Notes under the pieces: generated by a model | What the model was told of the DNA's origin: nothing | The model's input: the letters and a program-made list of their open reading frames with translations, nothing else | Database searches by the model: none | From: Sphaerosporella brunnea | Lineage: Eukaryota; Ascomycota; Pezizomycetes; Pezizales; Pyronemataceae | NCBI GenBank assembly: GCA_008704415.1 | Contig: VXIS01000025.1 | Span: 62,001 to 126,000 of the forward strand | Direction: 5' to 3' | Length of the DNA: 64,000 nt | Shown: positions 1-10,196 of the stretch, piece by piece | How the letters are laid out: each line of letters starts with the position of its first letter | How positions within the stretch are numbered: the stretch's first letter is position 1 | Position numbers and translations under genes: made by a program

Positions 1-2553
1 GATCATGGGAAGGAGTGCCATCAGGATACCCAAAAGCAATGGGGGCAAGACACCGGAAATCAGACCCAAGACGGAATCTGGAAGGTCCTTGAGCCAATGG
101 AGCCAGCCGAACGTATCGGTGAGGTAGTTGACCTGTGAAATCAAACCGACGAAAGCAACGGGGAACGCCCATCCGATGATAAGACCTCCGGTAGCAGCTG
201 TGATGAGACCGCTGCGGATGTATCGCTCCCACCATTGCATCTTCATGTTACCCCAGATAACGTCGTTAGGAGAGACCTCAATGTGGCGGGGACACATGTG
301 CTGCGGGACGTGGTGCGACAGTGACTGACAAGCCATGTGGGCTGCTACCTGCTGGTTGAACTGAACAAACGCTGAATTCATCAATGGGTATCTTTCGGGG
401 GTCTCCTGGTCCATCTCGATTTCCAGGTTCAAGCGCGCGAGCTCTTTGCGGCAGTGATAGATGGTGTCCACCTTCTTTCCGATCAAAGGGAGCGATGGCA
501 TCCACGAACACAGAGGCAAATTGTGTGTCGGGCGTTCCTTCTGGGTGATGTACTTTTTCCACAACGGCTCTCCATCGCCTTTGTCCATGTCATACTCCTC
601 GTTGTACGCCTTAGGATATTCCTCCTTTGCTTTCGGCTTGAAAACCTTCACTATGGTTTCGGTAAAGGCATTGGTCCGCGGCGAGCTGGGAGACTCAATG
701 CTCAGAGGGATCTCGTCACTGTCGCTTTTGAAGTGGCCGTGATGGGTCTTGCGACGCCAAAACTTGCTGTCCTTGTGATTCTCCTCCTTTTCCTTCAGCG
801 GCAAGTCGCTGAACGGGGAATCCAACGTGGTTGCTCTCTCGCGAGCGGGTTTCCTCTCGTGCACGATGGGAGTTCCGTCCTTCCCTACCAGTGTCGATCC
901 ACGTTTCGTGCTGCGATCCGAGTTTGTGCGATCGGTAGGTGGTGGGCGCTCCGCATTGTCGGTGGGCTTCTCCGGGTTCGCCTCGAGTTCCTCCTCGTCG
1001 GAAAATCTCTCACTCTCGGAGGCATGCCGGTCATGGCCACCGCCGGCACCAGTGATCTTCCGAACACCGCCAGTGACCACGCTCACACCGCCCATAACAC
1101 CCCGACCAACACCAGCAAATCCCTTGGTCACACCCTTGGTGACGCCACCGACGACATCGCCGACGATCGGCACGCCACCGATCGTGTTTCTGAAACCAGT
1201 AATTTTCCGCCCCTTTTCCTTGTCATGGGGAGAGCGGTCCCGCAAAAGTGTCGGGATCTGGTGGGGGTTACCGGAAGAAAGACCAGGACCAGCCACAAAT
1301 TCCTCGCTGGCAGCCTCGGAGGCTTGCTTGTCGGCCGCAGCTTTGGGATCCGTCTTGGCCGCCTTGGCCAACATCTTTAGTTGCTTTTTCTTGCACAACA
1401 TAATAAGTTCCGTTTCTGCCCTTTCGAGCATCTTAGCCAGAACGTCTCGTTCTTCAACCTTTTCTTGCAAATCATCATAGTCCCTGCCTCGGTCAGTGCC
1501 CGTGACAAAAGTCGCTTGACATTTCCGGGAAACCCACCTGTTGATCCAGACATTACGGATCCCACCGGGAAAGACATCGTAAAGTTCCACCAGCCGCTGC
1601 ACAGTCAACCAACTTTCCGGAATGGCGCTGACCAAAACGGTTGTGGCGCTGGCTCTGAGGCGATGCTGGGGACTGGTCAGGTACGACTGGCGCAAGCGCA
1701 CGTATTTCCTCATCTCGTCGTAAAACATATAGCAGAACGTGCATATCAAGGACAACGCCAGAAAAAGATGGGCCCAGTAACGCTGCGTGTGTGAGGGGGC
1801 GATATTCGTCCACGCCAGTCGGTCCAGGCCCTGCACCTCTTTGCCGCCCTTTCCTCCCAGGAAGTTGATGGGCAGCAGAATCGGCAGGATGACCAGTGCG
1901 ACCATGACAAAGATCTTGAGCAGCATCAGAAGGTAACGCAAGAAAAAGTAAGCATCAAGGCCGGACTTGGCGATGAAGTCACTCGTGGCGGTTTCGAAAA
2001 CCTGGCACGCATCAGCACTCGCTCGTCGGACAACACCTGCTGTCACTCAGGCACTCACCGGCGCAAAGAAGTTCAGAAAGCCGGCTGACGGCTTTGGAGT
2101 TCTCCGCCTGCCCAATCATTATCATCAGCATCTGGCACCACAACCAACACATGCAACCCTAACCCATACGCACTTTTCCGGAACCAGAAACGTTGTACGC
2201 GGCTCGTACACCCTGTGCAGTTTCTTCCGCAGCAACACGAACAGCAACACTTCGACGCCGAACACAATCGCCGCCACCGCCAATGACGCCAGGAACGTCT
2301 CCAGCGACACGCCCTCCTGCTGCTGCGCCGAGCCGCTGGCTTCGTTCGGGTTGAACGAGGTGATCGGGGCTATCGATCTTGTGGTCGAGGAGGTCGTCTG
2401 GGTCGAAGAGGAGGCCGACGCCGTGACCGATCGGGACCCGGTTATCGAGAGCGCTGACGACACCGCCGACGAGAGGGCAGTCGACAAGGCGGAAGAGAAC
2501 GCATCGCCCGAGGATCGTGCGGTTGCCGTCGCGGTGTTTGTGGTTGTGGACAT
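1..2553 (-). CDS. CSC1/OSCA-type calcium-permeable cation channel (RSN1_7TM family), C-terminus cut by window edge
   Basis: Three exons on the minus strand: 2174-2553, 2059-2107 and 2001-1, giving 810 codons in one frame before the window edge. The start is the ATG at 2553, followed by a Ser/Thr-rich segment and TM1 (FLASLAVAAIVFGVEVLLFV). The family signature is clear: YEPRTTFLVPEK and KRRTPKPSAGFLNFF across introns 1 and 2, then GLDAYFFLRYLL, LPILLPINFLGG, RYWAHL, RASATTVLVSAIP and FPGGIRNVWINR, and later CPRHIEVSPNDVIWGNM at the end of the cytosolic domain, followed by two more TM helices. Known for the family: osmosensitive, mechanosensitive cation channels of the plasma or endomembranes. 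Both introns are GT-AG (66 and 57 bp). The cytosolic loop carries a long low-complexity insertion with Gly-Val repeats (about 1020-1200 in DNA coordinates). The missing part is the remainder of the 7TM domain and the tail. Confidence 0.93.
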
Positions 2554-3635
2554 GGAGAGCGTAAGGGGGATTCCGCGGCGAGGCGGCGGGAGGGGGGGGG
2601 TTCTACCACGTCGGCCCTCTCAGTAGTCGTGAGTCGTAACAGAGTTTAGTAGTTATCGCAGCAGGAGAAAGAACAGGAGAATAAGTAGATATTAGAATAG
2701 CGGCAGTCTACTATAGTGTGAGATTGATTGATTGATTGCGATTTGCACGATCAATAAAGAGGAAGGCCAGGCAGAACAGAAGACCGATAGAAAGATAGAT
2801 AGAAAGACTAAATGACAGATAGAGACAAAGAATCAAGAGACGCTCGAAACAGACTCAACCATCAGAAACAGGAGGGTGCTAAATGCGGGCTTCCAGAGCG
2901 TCCTCTTCTGAGTGAGTGGGTTGAGTTATGTACGAACCAAGACAACCCTGCGTTCAGGAACTTCAGGTCAGGGCGGGCTGTGGCTGGTGAGGGGCAGGGG
3001 ACAAGTTGAGCGAGCGGCTGGGCGCGTGGCTGGTGGGGTGGCAGCGGCAGCACGTCATTGGCTGGCATTTTTGGTGACATCATAGCGTGAAACTTGGATG
3101 CGGGAATGCTGCCGCGCGCCACAGCCGATCCCGGTAAGGCGCGAGGTTGATTGATTATGCACGCCAGTCAGCGCACGCTCTTGGCGAATACTCTCTGCCC
3201 CCGTGCCAGCGAACAGTGCACTGACCCGTCTCGGAGCGGACGCCTCCACCGAGAGTCATGTATCGTATGTACCTAGCTATACTCTACGTGCAAATAGCTG
3301 CTCTTCCTTTTGCGAAAGCTGCTCTGTCTGTCCGTGCGTCGTTTCGGATATATCTGGAATTGAGGCGGGTGAGAGACGCTTTTATGCATCTCGCAAATGC
3401 ATCAGTTTCCCTCCGCTTCTCCAGCCTTGATCAGAGTACCTACTCTACTCTAGTGTAACCAGCTCCGGTGGGTCCTCTGTCGATCATGACGTCTCCAGCA
3501 TCTCCGTCTGCAGGCAAGCCGATATGACGACGTCCATCCCCAAAACCTGACCGTCAAATACGTCCACAAATTAAATAGGTAGGATGTAGATGCAGTAATT
3601 CCACCATCTTCAAGTTCCTCACCCCGTAACGAACC
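2554..3635. other. Intergenic region between the divergent CSC1-like and MARVEL-like genes
   Basis: No convincing gene is visible. The two flanking genes are divergent, so this stretch should hold both promoters. A short GATT run (2722-2738) and purine-rich GATAGATAGAAAGA-type sequence lie near 2785-2820. Small open frames here lack conserved features. Confidence 0.5.
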
Positions 3636-4374
3636 ATGCCCATACTCACCCGCTTCCTCTCCTTCCTCCTGCGACCACTAACCATGCTGCTCTCGCTCTA
3701 CGTACTCGGCGCGAGCAGTTATCACATAAGCCAGAGCCGACCCCACATCTCGAGGAGTCTCTACGCAGTGACCGTAATCTCAGGCGCAGCGTCTCTATGG
3801 GGACTTCTCTCGAGCATAACCAGCATATGCGCGAAGCGCGGCACGACACTATGCACGATGCTTCTTCTGGATGCCGTATTCTCAGGCGGGTTTATCGCGG
3901 TCAGTATACTTCTCCGCCACGCCGCACGCACAGACTGCGGAACCCAAGACCAGCCTACAGTCTGTAAAGTCGACAAAGCGGCGTTTTCAGTTTCGGTGGC
4001 CAATGCGTATGCCCCCCCACCCCCCTCCCCGGATTTTGCCGGTGGTAGTGATTGATAGTGAAAAACAAAGCGTTTTCTTCCTCCTCCTCGCCCTCCTCAC
4101 GCACCGCATCTTGGCCGCGTACAAGCGCACGCGCGCCTTCGGGCCCGGGCCCGAAAACGGCTATTCTACGACGCCGTCTGCAAGTGCGCCGAGGAGGAAG
4201 CGCTGGACGCGCGGCACCGACGAGACGGAGGGGGATACTGGCGCGTTTACGCGCACCGGCGGGCATAATCACGGGTTCAATGGCGGGTATAGAGAGCCGA
4301 ATGGTGCGTTGGATCGGGGGAGCTTCGATCCGGAGCTGGGTGCGCAGCCGGTTAGGGGGGAGCAGGTGTTTTAG
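3636..4374 (+). CDS. MARVEL-like four-TM membrane protein
   Basis: Two exons, 3636-4006 and 4071-4374, joined over a 64-bp GT-AG intron (donor GTATGC), give 224 residues. The intron is needed: it replaces a proline-rich read-through with the fourth hydrophobic helix (VFFLLLALLTHRILAAYKRT). Four hydrophobic segments are visible at about residues 8-26, 41-65, 76-95 and 122-138, followed by a basic, hydrophilic tail with GPGPENGYST and Gly/Asn-rich sequence. The four-helix layout with a Cys-containing loop before TM4 (DCGTQDQPTVCKVDKAAF) is typical of fungal MARVEL-domain proteins, which associate with membrane microdomains. The specific role is not known. It is transcribed away from the CSC1-like gene. 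Confidence 0.78.
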
Positions 4375-4669
4375 TATGTGAGGCTGGGGAATGTAAGGGA
4401 TAATGCTTAATGAATTGGTTCTGTACTGGTAGCGGCGGGTGAACAGACTGGTTCACTCTTGAGCACTCGGTTTTTATTGGGGCCGAAGCAATATCGCCCA
4501 AGTGGCCAGCTCTTTTTCTCCGCAAGCCAGCCAGTTATGCACGTTAAAGCCCTTCCTTGGTCTAACATCTAACAGTGGGTGGATTAGGTTTCCGGGTGAT
4601 ATATTGTGATCAGTCGTGGCCATTAAAGTTTACACACAGCGGCGCGTTTGGAAGGCCGCTAGGTTGCTG

Positions 4670-5023
4670 TACCGTATTATTCCGGTACGATGGGAATCGC
4701 CGGCGCCGAAGTCAATCTTTTCTAAGTAGCAAACGTACTATGTATGGAAACATGACACCGCCGGCGAATCTTATGTGACGGCGACAACACTATCTAAGGA
4801 GGCGACAATGGCTGGGCGCGGTATGGTTGAGGACATCTATGTACTCAACTCTAATTCTCACGGCCGCCTTGTGTCTCGTACCGCGACGTCTCCAGTGCCC
4901 GCCCCTCTTGGCCATCAATCAAGATTCGCAGGCGGTGTCATGTTTCCATACATAGTACGTTTGCTACTTAGAAAAGATTGACTTCGGCGCCGGCGATTCC
5001 CATCGTACCGGAATAATACGGTA
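4670..5023. repeat. Long foldback: 103-bp inverted repeat with 148-bp loop
   Basis: The left arm 4670-4772 and the right arm 4921-5023 are reverse complements with only one visible mismatch (C at 4762 against A at 4930). The 148-bp loop shows no obvious gene. The arms do not end in a recognised transposon TIR and I see no clear target duplication. Near-identity over 103 bp implies a recent origin or active homogenisation. Confidence 0.93.
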
Positions 5024-5499
5024 GAACAAGCGATATTATGCGACCTTGTGAGTTTTTTAAGATTCAACCTACTCGGCCTGTTTGGCGACCCAGCTCCTGT
5101 GGTTTCAATATCATGATAAAGGGTCCAAAAACGCAAGAAGCAATATTCTGCTCAGAGTAGTTTTTTCAGGTTGAAACTGCGGGACATGAGGCTCTACCCC
5201 CATCCCCGCCACCGGCAGCCCGCCACCGTCGAGAATCCCGCCACTACCCCCACCGTTGTGGCGTGCGGTTTCCCGTGAGGTTTTCTTAAAGCCTTTTTCA
5301 GCCTTTCGGCCTGCTCTTGCCTCAGAAAATAAGATAGGAATCAGCGCCCTCGTCTATTTCGATCCAGTCTGCTTGGGTGTTCGGCATGGTGTTTTACTGG
5401 CAATTTCGCCGGCGGGTACATAGTTTTGACCTCGCACCCACGGTTTACTGACTTCCCATAAAATCATCGCATCATCGTATCATCACATGATAGGCAAAT
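5024..5499. other. Intergenic, no gene seen
   Basis: Contains C-rich repeats near 5200-5260 and a TCATCGCATCATCGTATCATC-like stretch at 5463-5485 just beyond the 3' end of the FAD-like gene. Nothing else is supportable. Confidence 0.4.
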
Positions 5500-6708
5500 C
5501 TAAAACCTCCTGCTCCTCCCCGCCGAAACCACAGCTCTCCCCACCACTCTTGCCGCCGCAATATGTACCCTCCACCTCACACAGGCAACAACGGCGACGA
5601 CCGCCGCAGCCGCCGCAACCGCGCCTCCCCACTCCAACGCCCTCCTCGCCCGCAAACCTACCCCACCAATTTTGCGTTCGCTCCTTAGCGGCGGCGGTGC
5701 GTGCAGCACCTCCGCGCCCCGCACAAACTCAGCATAAGCCCATTTATACCAGGAGACAGGGAAGCAGGCCAACGCAGCCCTGTGCCACCAGGCCATGCCA
5801 GTGGCTACACCGGTCGCCAAGCGGGCGCACCACAGGGCGCTCTGAATCCTTTGTCCAAACCCGGTTTCGAAGCGCGCAAACGCCGCTTCGGGGTCATTAT
5901 CATCGAGAGCCAGCGCGTTCGCTAACGCCGCCACCGCCTCCAGCTCCATACTATCCCCCAGCAGCGCCAGCGGCGGCAACGTCCATGCCGCCCTACCCAT
6001 CCGCAGCGTCCTGCTCCCCGCCCGGAACCAGCTCGGCGCTACAAACCCCACCGTCGCCGGCTCTATGCTCCCCCATGTACGCGCTGCCCACGCCGCGCCC
6101 AGCGGCCCGAGCGCCAGCTGCTCCTCGGACACAGCAGGGGCGGGTATCAGCGCCCAGCACCAGCGGGCGGCAGCCAGCACCGCCGCGCCAGGGGGTCCAG
6201 AGGAAAACGCGGGTTTTGCGAGGTGGCGGGTGGCGGCGGAGACGAAGCAAGCTTCCGCCGCAGCTGTGGGTGAGGGGGCGGAGACATCGACCACCACGTC
6301 CCCGCAGAACATCTCCATCCCCGCGGTAAGCACGGTAACCCCGCCGCTTTTGTCGCGGCGTATATCGACGGCGCGGGTGCCGGCGTGGACGCAGCCCGGC
6401 GGCAGCGCCGAGAGGAGTGTATGCAGCAGCGCGCGACGCGGGAGGATGGCGAGCGGGTGCTCGAGCCTGTCGACTGTCACCCTCCACCCCCCCTCCGCCT
6501 CTAGCTGCGCCCACACGCCCAGCCAGTCCAGCACCGCGACGGCCGGCGGGTGCAGCACGACCGCGGAATCGTCATCGTCCGGAATCAACAACGCATCGCG
6601 CGCGAGCAGGATGAAGCGCCCGTTTTGTCGCGTTAGTGCTAGCGCTAGCGATAGCGACGTTAGGTTGCAGCCGAGGAGTATGGCTGTCAAGGGACGACGG
6701 TCGGACAT
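5500..6708 (-). CDS. FAD-dependent monooxygenase-like protein, motifs degenerate, C-terminal TM
   Basis: Single-exon frame of 402 residues from the ATG at 6708; the frame stays open for 50 more codons upstream, but MSDRRPLTAILLG is where the fold begins. Residues 7-40 look like the beta-alpha-beta of a flavoprotein hydroxylase, ending in FILLARD. The usual GxGxxG is replaced by GCNLTS. A remnant of the second FAD motif is LALLGDSMELE (about 248-258), where the family normally has GDAAH. A hydrophobic stretch at about 361-377 and a basic tail (GRSRRF) suggest a membrane anchor. The protein is Ala-rich. The overall layout resembles PHBH or squalene-epoxidase-like monooxygenases, but key glycines and the His after GD are absent, so it may be a pseudoenzyme. 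No substrate can be assigned. Confidence 0.6.
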   Translation of the reverse strand: MSDRRPLTAILLGCNLTSLSLALALTRQNGRFILLARDALLIPDDDDSAVVLHPPAVAVLDWLGVWAQLEAEGGWRVTVDRLEHPLAILPRRALLHTLLSALPPGCVHAGTRAVDIRRDKSGGVTVLTAGMEMFCGDVVVDVSAPSPTAAAEACFVSAATRHLAKPAFSSGPPGAAVLAAARWCWALIPAPAVSEEQLALGPLGAAWAARTWGSIEPATVGFVAPSWFRAGSRTLRMGRAAWTLPPLALLGDSMELEAVAALANALALDDNDPEAAFARFETGFGQRIQSALWCARLATGVATGMAWWHRAALACFPVSWYKWAYAEFVRGAEVLHAPPPLRSERKIGGVGLRARRALEWGGAVAAAAAVVAVVACVRWRVHIAAARVVGRAVVSAGRSRRF

Positions 6709-9700
6709 CGTGATGATTTGTTGAGATGTGATGAGTGGTAGTGGCTGTGGGGGGTAGCGCGCGGGGGTGGTGGCGTGGCGCTGATCATGCCGGGATATAA
6801 GATTACTATTTACCACAGTGTACTTAATAGTATCATCAATGTCTACAAACCGCGGCACTCCACAACCCAGATCAATCCGCCGCCGCCAAACGCGGAGTTG
6901 GTGTCAAAAACGGTGGTTAGTTATATACCAAGCTTCAGCCAGCAAATCCAATGTGTCGGGTCGAGAAATAGAGTAGGTATTGCATGCAGGCAGGGAGTTG
7001 TTATTTTCTACACAAGCAGTGTGTGGTGTGTGCGTGTAAAATCGATTTTATTGTCCAGATATGCTCTATCCTGCCACGCAGATTGCACTGGTGACGCCGG
7101 CGACTGACCGACCAACTGGCCAGCCACAGGATTCTAGTGCGTAGGTACCACTGGGCAAATACATTGATGGGCAGGTCGCCAAAACGCTAGGTGCCTGCGG
7201 AATCAAGTGAAATGTCATGCTCCCTGTGGCAATGTGAGCTGCCTTCAGGACCCCCCAATCCAGGCAATCACCTACTTCCTTTGGGCCCCGCTCCTTTATG
7301 GCGTATATATGCGTTGGTGTTGTTTGGAGGAAAGATTTTATATGAGCTCCACCGCATGTATACTACGGATGAAAATTAGGGGCAGCGTATTGGGCGAAAT
7401 CACCCAGAGTAAGCTAGTGATTTTTCGTGATTCAAGGTTGTTTTTTTCGGCGGCTTAGGTTGTGAAAGGTACTCGCAGGTGGCCTCTCGCTCTGAATAGT
7501 AGAGGGATGGAGGCGCCTGGGACTAAGCTATCTACCAGACACTGGAGCACTCGATCTGACTCTCTATTGCAGTGTTCTCAGTAGCCAGCCGAGACAGCCT
7601 GGCGGGCTTTTTGCATCAGCCCAAACCGCCTTTGGGCCAGCCCGGCTGCCAGCGCCTCGAGTGATCTCCGGTGAAGCCCAGCTACTACGACTGGCCGAGT
7701 TCAATCGGCGCCGATAAACTTATCAGGATCTATAATTTTATAAAAAACTACTATCTAGTGATTCCCTCCCAGTTGTCATTTCACGTGGCAAACATGTGCT
7801 TTTAATTTCATAGCAGTAGTTGATATCATGGTGGTCTCCGTCGTGGGCTGCAGCCCAAAAATCAGCCCACATCCGCTCAACGCAGCCGGCCGTTGAGAAC
7901 ACTGCTCTATTGCCACTATGGTCAGGAGGAGGAACTGGCGCTGAAGCGGTATAAGCTGGATATCCGCCTCTGGAGAGTGGCTTGGCTGTATTCCTTCTGG
8001 GGTCCGACTGCAATGCTCCCAATCGCCCACATCTCGGCCCGAAGAAGAAGGCTCCGAACCCAACACTAACTCCAGGTATAGAAACAAACAAACAACCACT
8101 TATTCCTGTTGTATAGAGCTAGCTAGAGACAATGAACATGGAGGATAAGGTATATAGCAACCGTCAAAATATAGCAAATCCAATCGTTGTTTGGGGCGCG
8201 GGCGACAGAGCCTCCACAATAAAGGGCACAAATGTCAAGGTTGTCTGGAATAGCGGCCCGATTACCTGTACAATAAAGATAACGCCGACGATTACCAGTC
8301 TCGACGTGAAGGGGGAAATGAGTGCGAGTGATTTTCTATGCATGAAATGCCATCGGTCACGTCTCTGTTTCTATTCCTTTACTGCGGTCTTTGCGTCTCC
8401 CTTCCAACCCTACCGAAAGACTTACATTTAAGGTGGGCGGTCACGCTGCTGGTAGAGTTTGTCCATTGTGACGAGCGGTGCCCGACGTTCTTACAACATC
8501 ACAGTTGCAGTGCCAAACTCGCGGTGTATCACTCGCAACCCAGACAGCCCGCCCGTCGTCATTTTAGACAGCCCAGATTTTGGGGCCAGCTATTAGGAAC
8601 ATTGCTCTAGAGTATACCAGGCTAGATGCTTCGGTCCCTGTCACGATAAACCCGCTTTTCTCAACTATTTACATAGCTCAACCTGCCCGCAATAGATACA
8701 TGAGGGCTCCAAGACACATGGGCGGGGATAAGCGGACAATGGGTTCGAGTCACCGACTGTGATTCGTCGTCCTTAAGATCCTAATCCACCGCCGGCCTGA
8801 AAAGCCAAGACTGCGAGCTGGCGAGTGCTACCTGGTGAGCCAGTCGCCCCTCGGTTCCAAAGCAATTGTCACGGTACAACCCATTGCTCTATCGCGGGCC
8901 AATAGAACTATCACCGATGGCTGATTCGCGGTCGCAGACAGACAATAAATTTGATTAAAAACAAACAAAACCTGTTCGCTGAATTTGCTTGTTTCAACAT
9001 GAATCTGGGCGTTCTATCCTTGCCATAGGCTGTTGCTATACCCCTGTTCCATCCATTTGATCTACGGGTGGCTGTTTATTGCTAGAGAATGTTCATCTAT
9101 CTGGGCCGTGTGGAGCGACGGGAAGGCCCGCAGTGTGTACCGCAGGCGACGTATGCCTGCCGCCTGGCGTTTTCACAAGCTATATCGAACACTGCTAATC
9201 CATAGATTTGTTTCGCTGGCCTCCCGATAATGCAGCACGTTTCTCAAGGCACAATGCAAGATTGCTCGTTCGTGGAACCTCTCCGACGGCATGGAGATGG
9301 CTGGTCTTCATTCTTAGGAAATGCAGCCTCGCCGATACGGAATACTAATCCTTCTGCCTCAGACAACGTGTCCATTGGTACTGAGGATAAGCTTCCTTGC
9401 TGAGGCGTCCTTCAGCTGGCAATGTCGACCTCGTCGCTTAGCAATAAACCAGTAAAAGACGTGTAACCGGAAATACAGGCAGCAACCGCGATAAAGTCAA
9501 GACCAGTCTTCAAGAAAGCCGTCTTTCCGTGCGCCCGCAGGTGCAGCTGCAGGTGCAAACCTGCCAGGATATGCGAGTGACAAACAGTGTTTTTCAACAA
9601 ATCTTGTTGGCCGCTCTCCAAACAGACTGCCGGTCGCAGGTCGGCAGAAGCGAGCTGTTGTGGCACGTGGAAACGAGTGGACTCGGGTCAGCTGTCAAAT

Positions 9701-10196
9701 TGTCGCTTGAACCTGCATCATGCTGTGCCAACTCAGGCTCAGAGCCGCCTCTGGACCACGACCCCGAACGGTTGAAAAAAGAACAATAACCTGCCAAGCA
9801 TACGTATTCTACAGGCACAATGTCTCAGACATGGTGCGCTGGTCGCATCATGGGTTGCTTGATGATGGCCTTACAAGCACAAACAAATTATGCACCTAGC
9901 TAATACAGAGAACGAATGCACAGTTGAGAAGCAAAAGCCTCACAATTGGGAATGTCGGCCGTCGCACGGCAAAGTGGAGTTGCAGGTCATCGGGCAAATC
10001 TTCGCATTTTAGCACTATCAGCCTGCATATGGCTGTCAGCCGGCATGAAAGACTCAGCTTTTGCACAGACTGATGGCTCATCAGGATCTTGGGCGCGAGA
10101 ACTTTGAGACTATGTAAGATCTGAGGGAATAAACTAAAATATCGAAAGAAGAAAAAAACCCAAGAACACAGGAAAACACATTGCCAAACAGTACGA
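6709..10196. other. Long intergenic region without recognisable gene
   Basis: Several short open frames exist (for example 8132-8431 plus, 99 codons) but none shows conserved motifs or splice structure. A 12-bp inverted motif, TGAGAACACTGC and its complement, occurs near 7571 and 7894 and a looser version occurs near 8597, so diverged repeats are possible. The sequence is AT-richer than the neighbouring genes and is probably old transposon-derived DNA. Confidence 0.4.

Noticed and set aside
454..1380. Long plus-strand frame of 308 codons
   Set aside because: Antisense shadow of the CSC1-like exon 1-2001, whose minus-strand frame carries all the family motifs.
5487..6329. Plus-strand Pro/Arg-rich frame of 280 codons
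   Set aside because: Antisense shadow of the Ala-rich FAD-like gene; GC-rich coding DNA often leaves the opposite strand open.
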